This document shows, one piece after another, positions 45,181-52,477 of a stretch of 64,000 bases of DNA. The DNA is from Chloroflexota bacterium (GTDB lineage Bacteria; Chloroflexota; Anaerolineae; JAAYZQ01), in NCBI GenBank assembly GCA_018606645.1, contig JAGVRI010000006.1, positions 124,001-188,000 of the forward strand. Direction: 5' to 3'. The translations under genes were made by a program, and so were the position numbers. The notes below the pieces were generated by a model. That model was not told where the DNA came from and searched no databases. It saw only the letters and a program-made list of their open reading frames with translations. Every line of letters begins with the position of its first letter. Position 1 is the first letter of the stretch.

Positions 45181-46200
45181 TCACCTCTTCCGCTCCACAC
45201 CGCAAGAGGACCGAATGACCAACTCGACGCTCAGGGTAATATGTCGCGGAGGGGTTGGGCCGTTGTTCAAAATGTCAATCAGCACTTCAGCGGCCTGCGT
45301 GCCGGTACGCCGGATAGGTTGCCGGACCGTGGTAAGAGGCGGATCACAAGAAGCTGCGGCTGGCAGGTCATCAAAACCTACCACTGCCACATCGTCCGGT
45401 ACCGATAACCCGGCTTCGCGCAGCGCTCGCAAGGCACCAAAAGCCATGATGTCAGACGCTGCAAACACCGCCTCAGGTCGGTGAGGCAGCAGACGCAACA
45501 TGGCGGCGTGGCCTCCCGCTTCCGTGAAATCGCCTTCGACAATCAGGTTCTCATCAATCACTCCATGGCGTTCACGCAACGCATCTAGATAACCTTGCCG
45601 CCGGTCCAGACCTACCGTCGTATTGAGCGGGCCGGTGATCGTGCCAATGCGCCTGTATCCCAGGCGCAAGAGGTGGCTGACTGCCGTGTACGCACCGATG
45701 ACATTATCCGGCTGGACAAAACTAATGCCGGTGGGATCGTCTGGCCGACCCACTAACACAAACGGCAGTCGGTTCTCTATCAAATGGCGCACGAGAGGGT
45801 CGCCAATTTCGGAGGCAGCCACAATCGCCCCATCCAGTAACCGGGCGCGCATCACCCTGGGGTAGAGCTTCTGTTCTTCCTCTTTGGTATGGAGCACAAA
45901 GAGAGCCAACATGTAGTCATGGGTGTTGCAGGCCTGGGTAATCCCTTGAATCAATTGGGGGAAAAAGGGATCGGCAAAGAGGGATTGCACCGCTCGCGGG
46001 ATCACCAAGCCGATAACACCCGTTCGACGGGTCACCAGTGAGCGGGCAGCGAGGTTCGGTTGATACCCCGTTTCGCGGATTACCCGCCATACCCGCTCTC
46101 GAACTTCCTGACGGACATTGGGCTGATCATTGATCACGCGGGAGACGGTCGAACGGGAAACTCCAGCGAGTTTGGCGATCTGCTCAAGCGTCAGTGACAT
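45181..46200 (-). CDS. LacI-family repressor, CelR/CebR-like
   Basis: A 339-residue regulator: N-terminal helix-turn-helix LTLEQIAKLAGVSRSTVSRV with the hinge helix YQPNLAARSLVTRRT, then the periplasmic-binding-like effector domain (VIGLVIPRAVQSLFADPFFP, AVVGFDDLPAAASCDPPLTT). AGGGAGGGG precedes the ATG. Two CelR-type palindromes lie in its own promoter region, so autoregulation of the whole operon is likely. Cellobiose or a related sugar is the expected inducer, inferred from the operator form and the downstream cellobiose phosphorylase. Confidence 0.88.
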   Translation of the reverse strand: MSLTLEQIAKLAGVSRSTVSRVINDQPNVRQEVRERVWRVIRETGYQPNLAARSLVTRRTGVIGLVIPRAVQSLFADPFFPQLIQGITQACNTHDYMLALFVLHTKEEEQKLYPRVMRARLLDGAIVAASEIGDPLVRHLIENRLPFVLVGRPDDPTGISFVQPDNVIGAYTAVSHLLRLGYRRIGTITGPLNTTVGLDRRQGYLDALRERHGVIDENLIVEGDFTEAGGHAAMLRLLPHRPEAVFAASDIMAFGALRALREAGLSVPDDVAVVGFDDLPAAASCDPPLTTVRQPIRRTGTQAAEVLIDILNNGPTPPRHITLSVELVIRSSCGVERKR

Positions 46201-46220
46201 GAGAAACCGATCCCCTCCCT

Positions 46221-46234
46221 TAGGAGCGCTCTCA
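46221..46234. promoter_or_regulatory. CelR-type operator 1
   Basis: TAGGAGCGCTCTCA, differing at two positions from the CelR/CebR palindrome TGGGAGCGCTCCCA, located 21 bases before the repressor start codon. Confidence 0.65.
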
Positions 46235-46294
46235 TGAATACATTCCGTGAGCCGCTATCTTACCACCAGGTCAACGAAATTTTCGGCCAGTTTT

Positions 46295-46308
46295 TGGGAG
46301 CGCTCTCA
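46295..46308. promoter_or_regulatory. CelR-type operator 2 at the transcription start
   Basis: TGGGAGCGCTCTCA, one change from TGGGAGCGCTCCCA. It begins five bases after the -10 of the minus-strand promoter, so a bound repressor would cover the transcription start. Confidence 0.75.
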
Positions 46309-46313
46309 AAGTC

Positions 46314-46342
46314 ATTATAGCACGGAATAGCATTCTTGTCAA
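46314..46342 (-). promoter_or_regulatory. Consensus promoter of the sugar operon
   Basis: Perfect TTGACA (46342-46337), 17-base spacer, perfect TATAAT (46319-46314) on the minus strand, with operator 2 directly downstream. Confidence 0.8.
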
Positions 46343-46388
46343 GAGGGGTTTTTTGCCTTTTTTGTCCATTTTCCCCTTTCTTCCACGG

Positions 46389-46417
46389 TTGACTTGCTCT
46401 GGGAAGTGTGATAAGAT
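46389..46417 (+). promoter_or_regulatory. Promoter of the radical SAM operon
   Basis: TTGACT (46389-46394), 17-base spacer, TAAGAT (46412-46417), about 60 bases before the first gene. The only promoter I can see for the following twelve genes. Confidence 0.6.
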
Positions 46418-46480
46418 AGGCGTACCATCTTTCTTTGTTCCGATATATGGACGACCTGGGGGCGTTGTGCGGACCGGCAC

Positions 46481-47902
46481 ATGAGGAATATCGCACCGTC
46501 TGGTTTGATTGATTACGGTTCATCTGCGACATGGCATAGTGTCTTTGTCCTGCCAATCGTCGAGCACTACCTCCTCTATGCTCCGCTGCATAACCTGGGG
46601 GCCGTGATCGACCGGGTTGCTGTGCAACGGCTACGGGATGCCCTGTCCATGGGCAGAGACACAGGCGTTGAGCCGATCGACGATATCCTTGCCACTCTGC
46701 GTATCCGCGGAGAGCCGGCGCCGATGCCCCGACAGGGTCCGTTGCAGCCAGCTCTGCTGGGCCTGATCCCTACCCGAAGCTGCAACCTGGCATGTGAGTA
46801 CTGCGGCTTCCTCGATCCCGCCGGAGCGAACCAGGTGATGAACCTCAATCTGGCGCGAGAGGCCATCGCCTGGTACCTGAACCTGGTCCATTCTTCCGGG
46901 ATTGAGACAGCAGAGGTTCACTTTTTCGGTGGAGAACCTTTCTGTGCCGAGGAGGTTCTGGATTTCGCCTACCACTTTGCCAGTCTTCGGTCTCGAGAGC
47001 TAGGATGTGCAGTCCGCTTCGAAGTGGTGACCAACGGCACCTTCAGCGAGGAACGATGCCGATGGGCCGCCGACAGCCTGGATACGATCATTGTCTCCCT
47101 CGATGGTCCAGCTTCTATCCAGGATCGTCACCGTCCCCGCAAGGATGGACGAGGCAGCTTCGCCACCGTGGCCCGCAATCTCAACACCCTCTCCGAAGGA
47201 TCAGCAGAACTGTCCATTCGCGTCTGTGTCACTTCCGAGACGGTTGATGCCATGCCCGATATCGCCGAATGGTTATGTCAATCATATCGTCTAGTGTCGG
47301 TCTGCTTTGAGCCGGTTCAACCGACTCCCCAATCCACCGCCGCCGGGCTCTTCCCGCCCGATCCCTGGACTTTTGCCTTACGTTTTATCCAGGCAGCCGA
47401 TATCCTGGAATGCCATGGGGTTGAGCCTGTCTATGCCGCCGCCGACATCACTGCCCGGCAGGTGAGCTTTTGTCCGGTGGGTCAGGACGGGGTGATCGTC
47501 ACGCCGGACGGCACCCTCAATGCCTGCTATCTAGTCCGCTCCGACTGGGAAGCTAGGGGGCTCAACCTCTGTTTGGGCCGGGTGGAAGAAGGCGTCCCAT
47601 GGTTCAATGACGAGGCCGTGGAGGCGGCCCGTCGTTTGAATGTCTGGAACAAGCCCTTTTGCGCCCGCTGTTTCTGCCGGTGGCACTGCGCCGGCGGCTG
47701 TCACGTCCATCATGAGTTGCCCGCTTCGCCAGGAACCTACGATCCGCTGTGCATTCAGACGCGGCTCATTGCCACCCGAAACATCTTAAACTCCTTAGAG
47801 CGGGATGACCTCACCTCTTTCCTGTGGCAGCATCCCGAAGCATTGGCCCGGATGGCCGGTCAACCGTCCGATCTTCTGATCGATTTTGAGGAGGGGCCAT
47901 GA
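46481..47902 (+). CDS. Radical SAM/SPASM peptide maturase 1
   Basis: A 473-residue protein. N-terminal ~90 residues (LPIVEHYLLYAPLHNLGAVI) resemble the front region of SPASM peptide maturases. The radical SAM cluster is C101, C105, C108 (SCNLACEYCGF), followed by FFGGEP, VTNGTF and IIVSLDGP. The C-terminus is SPASM-like: CPVGQDGVIVTPDGTLNACY, CARCFCRWHCAGGC and a final DPLC, giving ligands for auxiliary clusters. Such enzymes install Cys-derived crosslinks or other radical changes in peptides. The ribosome-binding site is weak. The stop overlaps the next start (ATGA). Confidence 0.88.
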   Translation: MRNIAPSGLIDYGSSATWHSVFVLPIVEHYLLYAPLHNLGAVIDRVAVQRLRDALSMGRDTGVEPIDDILATLRIRGEPAPMPRQGPLQPALLGLIPTRSCNLACEYCGFLDPAGANQVMNLNLAREAIAWYLNLVHSSGIETAEVHFFGGEPFCAEEVLDFAYHFASLRSRELGCAVRFEVVTNGTFSEERCRWAADSLDTIIVSLDGPASIQDRHRPRKDGRGSFATVARNLNTLSEGSAELSIRVCVTSETVDAMPDIAEWLCQSYRLVSVCFEPVQPTPQSTAAGLFPPDPWTFALRFIQAADILECHGVEPVYAAADITARQVSFCPVGQDGVIVTPDGTLNACYLVRSDWEARGLNLCLGRVEEGVPWFNDEAVEAARRLNVWNKPFCARCFCRWHCAGGCHVHHELPASPGTYDPLCIQTRLIATRNILNSLERDDLTSFLWQHPEALARMAGQPSDLLIDFEEGP

Positions 47903-48216
47903 GCGATCCGGGCCCGATAGTCTACCATTGCGCTCCGACCGTCTGTTGGGTGAAAGATTCTGAGCAAACGATCCTGGTCGAGGAACGGAGCGGACAATCC
48001 TGGTCCCTTTGCGGACCGGAGGCCGTGGTCTGGGACCTGCTGGTTCTGAAGTACCCGGCAGACCGGATCGTGGAGTTCCTGGCCGCCCTGTTGGATGAGC
48101 CGCACGAAAGAGCGCAGCAAGAGTTGAGGTCGATCCTCCAGCGGTGGGAGGAGATCGGCCTCTTAGCGACGGGCAAGGGATCACATGGCCAATCTGGCAA
48201 TCAGCGCCGTGTGTAA
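47899..48216 (+). CDS. PqqD-like RiPP recognition element protein 1
   Basis: A 105-residue protein whose ATG overlaps the stop of maturase 1. The pattern of beta-hairpins (ILVEERSGQSWSLCGPEAVVW) followed by helices (RIVEFLAALLD, LRSILQRWEEIGLL) matches PqqD/RRE proteins, which hold the leader of a peptide substrate and present it to a radical SAM enzyme. It overlaps the next gene by 32 bases. No catalytic residue is expected. Confidence 0.75.
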   Translation: MSDPGPIVYHCAPTVCWVKDSEQTILVEERSGQSWSLCGPEAVVWDLLVLKYPADRIVEFLAALLDEPHERAQQELRSILQRWEEIGLLATGKGSHGQSGNQRRV

Positions 48217-49192
48217 CCGAAGCTGTGCATACTGCTTTACGGTCGATCATCAATCCGGCCATCGCCAGGACCGCGACCTTATGGCTTCGAGGTTTCTGGA
48301 AACCGAACGGCTTGCGGAGCGTCTGGACTTTTTGGCCCGATCGGGTCTGCGCGAAGTCCGCCTCCTGGGCGGTGAGCCAACCCTCCATCCGGCTTTTGAG
48401 GAATTGGTGGAGCAAGCCCGGTCGGGCGGGCGGGAGATCACCGTGTTCTCCAACGGGCTGATGCCGGCTCGGGCGCTGGACTGTCTGGCCGACCTTCCGG
48501 TCTGGCAGTGCACGGTGGTTGTCAATGTCAACCAGCCGGATGAATCGGAGCAGGATTACTACCGCCAGAGGGAGACGATCCGACGACTCGGCGAGAGGGC
48601 CATGCCCGGCTTCACCATCTACCGGCCCGATTTCGAGGCGGAATTCCTGCTGGACCTCATCGCCGCCACAGGTTGCTCACCTGTCATCCGTCTTGGCCTA
48701 GCCCATCCCTGTTTGTCTGGCGCCAATCGGTTTCTCCACCCCAACCAATATCGGGCCGTCGCGCTCAAGATTGTGCGTCTGGCGCGGGCGGCCGCCCAGA
48801 CCGACATCCGCCTTGATTTCGATTGTGGATTTGTGCGCTGCATGTTCTCCGATACCGAGCTTGAGAGACTCCGTCAGGCCCAGGCCCACATCGCCTGGGA
48901 ATGCAGCCCGATTCTGGATGTGGACCTGGACGGGAAGGTGATTCACTGCTATCCTCTCGCACAGTTCATGAGCCTGCCCCTTACCCCTAGTGCAACCACG
49001 GCGCAGATGAGAAGCGAATTTGAGGCACGGACCCGTCCCTACCGTCAGACAGGCATATTCCCCCAATGCTCAGCTTGCCCCTTTCGGGCAGCCGGGCAAT
49101 GCTCGGGCGGTTGTCTGGCCGCAACCGTTCGCCGGTTCCGGCGCACTCCGTTCCAGATCGAAATGCCCGCTTCTGAGAGGGGCGCGCTGTGA
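48185..49192 (+). CDS. Radical SAM protein 2
   Basis: A 335-residue protein beginning directly with the cluster motif: C10, C14, C17 in AVCNRSCAYCF, then LLGGEPTLHP and VFSNGL. The C-terminus has CSPILDVDLDGKVIHCYP and CSACPFRAAGQCSGGC, resembling a SPASM/twitch auxiliary cluster region. It lacks an N-terminal RRE, which fits use of the separate PqqD-like protein just before it. The stop overlaps the next gene. Confidence 0.85.
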   Translation: MANLAISAVCNRSCAYCFTVDHQSGHRQDRDLMASRFLETERLAERLDFLARSGLREVRLLGGEPTLHPAFEELVEQARSGGREITVFSNGLMPARALDCLADLPVWQCTVVVNVNQPDESEQDYYRQRETIRRLGERAMPGFTIYRPDFEAEFLLDLIAATGCSPVIRLGLAHPCLSGANRFLHPNQYRAVALKIVRLARAAAQTDIRLDFDCGFVRCMFSDTELERLRQAQAHIAWECSPILDVDLDGKVIHCYPLAQFMSLPLTPSATTAQMRSEFEARTRPYRQTGIFPQCSACPFRAAGQCSGGCLAATVRRFRRTPFQIEMPASERGAL

Positions 49193-50127
49193 GCCGGTGG
49201 GTGATTCCGTACGTGGACCAGGCACTCGATTTCTGGATCGAGGTCCGTGACCGATTTGGGGATCAGATTCGTGAAGTCTATTTCCCGATGCCCGACCGAC
49301 AATTCGCCTCAGGTCGCAGTCCACAGCCCCAGCAGTTCTTGATGGACTTCTTGCGCCATGCTCCCCTGTCTAAATCGGTCTTGCTCAACCCGATCCTCCT
49401 GGATCAGCCGGTGGAGCTGGTGGCGCCATCGGCCCTGACCGCCCTTCGGCATCTGCGGGACGAATTTGGCGTACAGAGCGTCACGGTCACCAATCTCACC
49501 CTGGCCCGGCGCATCCGGGAAGCCTTGCCCGATCTGTCCATCACCGCCTCGGTGTTAATGGGCATTAGCACCCCGCTTCAGGTATTGATGGTCCAGGATG
49601 TGGTCAATGCCATCAGTCCGGACACGAGGCTGTTGCGCGATCTGGCCGGGCTGAAGCGGTTGCGAGCTGCCTTTTCCGGCGAGATCCGTTTGCTTGTCAA
49701 TGAAGCGTGTCTTCCGGGCTGCCCGTTCCGTATCCAACATTTCTACGAGATGGGTTATGGCAGCCACTATCCCCAGTCTTTATGCGAGGAATTGCTGGCG
49801 CAACATCCGTGGATGCGCATGACCGGCGCCTGGGTCCTGCCCAGGCATCTGAAATTCTACGACGGATTGTACGACTCGCTCAAACTGGCCGGTCGGGTCA
49901 CGCTGCGCGACCCGGATCGGTATTTTGCCGTTCTGGGCGCATACATCCGCCGCGAACCGATCCTCCCTACCGATATCGGCGGTGGGCCAGCTTCCCCTCT
50001 GGACGAGGTGGACGCGTCGGATGAATGGTTTGAATTTGTGTTGCATTGCGACAAGCGGTGTGAGCGTTGCTCGGTTTGTCGCGATTACTATGCCCAATTC
50101 TGTGCAAGTCAGGAGGAAAGGGATTGA
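49189..50127 (+). CDS. U32-peptidase-like Fe-S protein in the radical SAM operon
   Basis: A 312-residue protein resembling the U32/UbiU-UbiV/RlhA family, with a TIM-barrel-like pattern and the motif NEACLPGCPFRIQHF (C174, C178, His184), seen in U32-type proteins where cysteines hold a [4Fe-4S] cluster. The C-terminus adds CDKRCERCSVCRDYYAQFC. U32 relatives hydroxylate RNA or ubiquinone precursors, or modify peptides, without O2. The role here is unknown; co-location suggests hydroxylation or similar of the same substrate. Start and stop overlap both neighbours. Confidence 0.65.
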   Translation: MSRWVIPYVDQALDFWIEVRDRFGDQIREVYFPMPDRQFASGRSPQPQQFLMDFLRHAPLSKSVLLNPILLDQPVELVAPSALTALRHLRDEFGVQSVTVTNLTLARRIREALPDLSITASVLMGISTPLQVLMVQDVVNAISPDTRLLRDLAGLKRLRAAFSGEIRLLVNEACLPGCPFRIQHFYEMGYGSHYPQSLCEELLAQHPWMRMTGAWVLPRHLKFYDGLYDSLKLAGRVTLRDPDRYFAVLGAYIRREPILPTDIGGGPASPLDEVDASDEWFEFVLHCDKRCERCSVCRDYYAQFCASQEERD

Positions 50128-51539
50128 TGATGGATTCATTGATCGGCCAAACGATCGGCCCGTACAAAATCGTAGAAAAGATTGGCGAAGGAGGGATGGC
50201 CGTCGTTTACAAGGGTTTTCAGCAATCGCTGAACCGGTATGTGGCCATCAAAACCCTGCGCGCCGAGTTGGCGCAGGATGAACAGTTCGTGGCCCGCTTC
50301 CGGCGCGAGGCGTTGGCCGTAGCCGAGCTCAACCATCCGAACATCTTGCACGTCTACGATGCCGGCGTGGCCTACGGCCTGTATTACATCGTCATGGCGT
50401 ATGTGGACGGTGGGTCTCTCCGCGATCTGATCGCCCAGGGTCCTCTGGAGATCGAGTACGCCGTTTCGATCGCCGCCCAGATCGCGGACGCGCTCGATCA
50501 CGCCCACCGCCAAGGGATCATCCACCGCGATGTCAAACCGAACAACATCCTTATCAGCCGCGACGGGCGCCCTTTGCTCACCGATTTTGGCATTGCTAAG
50601 GCACTCCACGAAAGCCAGGGGCTGACCCGTACCGGCACGAGTATCGGCACGCCAGAGTATATGGCCCCCGAACAGATCCAGGGACAACAGGTGGATGGAC
50701 GCACAGACATCTATGCCCTGGGGAATGTCCTCTACGAGATGCTCGTCGGTTGGGCACCGTTTGCCACGACAACACCGGTGGCCGCTCTGTATAAACAGGT
50801 GAATGAGCCACCCCCGCCCATCCGTCAGGCCAACATCCATGTGCCGGCCTGGCTGGAGGCCATTGTGAACAAGGCGCTGGCCAAACGTCCCCAGGATCGC
50901 TTCCAAACCGCCAGCGAGTTCGCCCAGGCGCTGCGGGAACGCCGCATCCCAGAGCGAGTCAGAACGCCGACGCCGACTCCGATACCGGTGACCGGACCTC
51001 TTCCCGAGCGGACCGTGGCCAAGCGCAAGCCGGCGAAAAGCCCGATCCCGTTGATCATCGCCGGGATTGCAGTCCTGCTCGTCCTCGTTATCGGTGCCGC
51101 TGCCGTCCTGCTCTCGGGCGGCAGAGGAGGGCCTACCCAGACCACCCCAAAGGCGATTACGATCACCCGTATCATCACCCCAACGCCTCTGCCCACGGTG
51201 CCGATGGTGACCCCTGCTCTGGTCATCCCCCGCCCCGCCGACCGGCTGACAGGCAGAGTGCGATTCGTTTGGATGTGGACCGGTCCCAAATTGGAAAACA
51301 ATCTGGCCTTTCAACTGCGTATCTGGTCCAGGAAAGAACAGGAGATTGGGGCTGAGCGGCGAGGAGCCGCCCCGCCAACGCGGGAGATGGCGGCCGATAT
51401 AGACCTTGATGGTCTGCCCACCATCCAAGAACATGGCCCGGGCACTTACTTCTGGACTGTAGTCATTCTGGATACCGGCACGGGAAAGGTCGTTAGCCCG
51501 GAAGGGGAGATCCGATCGTTTACGTATGCCAGACCGTGA
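50127..51539 (+). CDS. Transmembrane Ser/Thr protein kinase (PknB-like)
   Basis: A 470-residue protein. ATG 50127 overlaps the upstream stop (TGATG) and follows AGGAGG; the longer frame is rejected. Kinase domain about 12-270: Gly loop KIGEGGMAVVY, Lys42 in VAIK, catalytic HRDVKPNN (133-140), DFG (153-155), APE region PEYMAPEQ. A basic Pro-rich linker, one membrane segment (IPLIIAGIAVLLVLVIGAAA) and an extracellular beta-rich domain (residues about 365-470, RLTGRVRFVWMWTGPKL) follow. The outer domain may sense the exported lipoprotein encoded next. All catalytic residues are intact. Confidence 0.9.
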   Translation: MMDSLIGQTIGPYKIVEKIGEGGMAVVYKGFQQSLNRYVAIKTLRAELAQDEQFVARFRREALAVAELNHPNILHVYDAGVAYGLYYIVMAYVDGGSLRDLIAQGPLEIEYAVSIAAQIADALDHAHRQGIIHRDVKPNNILISRDGRPLLTDFGIAKALHESQGLTRTGTSIGTPEYMAPEQIQGQQVDGRTDIYALGNVLYEMLVGWAPFATTTPVAALYKQVNEPPPPIRQANIHVPAWLEAIVNKALAKRPQDRFQTASEFAQALRERRIPERVRTPTPTPIPVTGPLPERTVAKRKPAKSPIPLIIAGIAVLLVLVIGAAAVLLSGGRGGPTQTTPKAITITRIITPTPLPTVPMVTPALVIPRPADRLTGRVRFVWMWTGPKLENNLAFQLRIWSRKEQEIGAERRGAAPPTREMAADIDLDGLPTIQEHGPGTYFWTVVILDTGTGKVVSPEGEIRSFTYARP

Positions 51540-51595
51540 GGTCAGTCTCAAAGGCAATTTCACTAGGCGAAGCAGGTGTACAGGAGGAGCGATTG

Positions 51596-52477
51596 ATGGA
51601 ACAGGAACACGAGCACGAAGAAGAACAGTTCACCGAAAAGCCGGAGGTGTATACGGTCAAGAAGGACCTGACCGGCTGGCGATTCAATCGGCGGACTTTT
51701 CTGGCTGCGGCCGGTGCCACCGCTGCAGTAGCCGCGGTGGGGACCGTCGCCGGATGCAATGAACCCACCCCCCAAGAACAGATTGTCGTGGTTGAAGTGG
51801 TGGCCACCCCCTCGAATACCCCACCGCCGGTGGTGGCCAGCCCCATTCCGCCCGGGCCGGAAGTCCCGAGTTCGCCTGCGCCGCCTGGACCCACCGAGGC
51901 AGTTCGGCCTTCCGACACACCGGTGCCGAGTCCTATCCCGACCGACACCCCGACGCCGGCCCCTGACAAGCCCCAGGCGCAATTCGTCAAAGACGTTACC
52001 ATCCCCGATGGCACTGAGATGCGCCCTGGCCAGCGGTTCACCAAGACATGGCGCTACCGCAACAGCGGCAATGTACCCTGGGGGGAGGGGGTCCAACTGG
52101 TCTTTGTCGAGGGCACCATCCAAGGGTATGCGTCTCATCCCATGAATGGTCCCGGAGCCGTGGCGGTGCCCAACGTTGCACCGGGCAACACGGTGGATAT
52201 CAGTGTGAACCTGATCGCCCCGGACAAGCCGGGTCGGTATCGTAGCTACTGGCGCCTTCGCCTGCCGAATGGCGAATGGCTGGAAAACAATCATTACGTC
52301 GAGATCGTGGTCAAGCCGCCGGCCACGGCCACGCCACCGCCAACCTCCACACTACCGCCAACGCCGACCACTGCCTGCGAATGTGTAGGCCACACCGGTT
52401 GCGAGTGCGACGGCCACTGCGCCCAGCATACCGAACCCAGGCCGACCCGGGAGAAACATTACTGGCATCCTAACTAA
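51596..52477 (+). CDS. Tat-exported Ig-like lipoprotein with Cys/His-rich tail, candidate modified substrate
   Basis: A 293-residue protein; ATG 51596 follows AGGAGG. Residues 1-30 are an acidic, His/Glu-rich N-terminus unusually long for a Tat signal, then FNRRTFLAAAG (twin arginine) and lipobox VAGC (Cys54). A Pro/Thr-rich linker leads to an NBR1-type Ig-like domain (about 128-240: PGQRFTKTWRYRNSGNVPWG, PGRYRSYWRLRLPNGEWL), a second P/T linker, and a 34-residue tail with Cys 261, 263, 269, 271, 275 and several His. The tail repeats CEC-x-GH. It lies between the kinase and SPASM maturase 3 and overlaps the latter by one base. I infer that the tail is the modified part. Confidence 0.8.
   Translation: MEQEHEHEEEQFTEKPEVYTVKKDLTGWRFNRRTFLAAAGATAAVAAVGTVAGCNEPTPQEQIVVVEVVATPSNTPPPVVASPIPPGPEVPSSPAPPGPTEAVRPSDTPVPSPIPTDTPTPAPDKPQAQFVKDVTIPDGTEMRPGQRFTKTWRYRNSGNVPWGEGVQLVFVEGTIQGYASHPMNGPGAVAVPNVAPGNTVDISVNLIAPDKPGRYRSYWRLRLPNGEWLENNHYVEIVVKPPATATPPPTSTLPPTPTTACECVGHTGCECDGHCAQHTEPRPTREKHYWHPN

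Larger units (their letters stand above)
46201..46480. other. Intergenic region with divergent promoters
   Basis: A 280-base stretch between the repressor (minus) and the radical SAM operon (plus). It contains two repressor operators, the minus promoter at 46314-46342, a T-rich stretch (46349-46380) and the plus promoter at 46389-46417. A 21-codon frame at 46447-46512 is discussed under rejected items. Confidence 0.65.

Noticed and set aside
46447..46512. A 21-codon frame (start MDDLGALCGPAHEE) at the head of the radical SAM operon, considered as a short RiPP precursor.
   Set aside because: No ribosome-binding site, it overlaps the start of maturase 1 out of frame, and it lacks repeated Cys or a leader-core layout.
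50136..51563. A 475-residue open frame antisense to the kinase.
   Set aside because: Shadow of a GC-rich coding gene; the kinase frame carries every catalytic motif.
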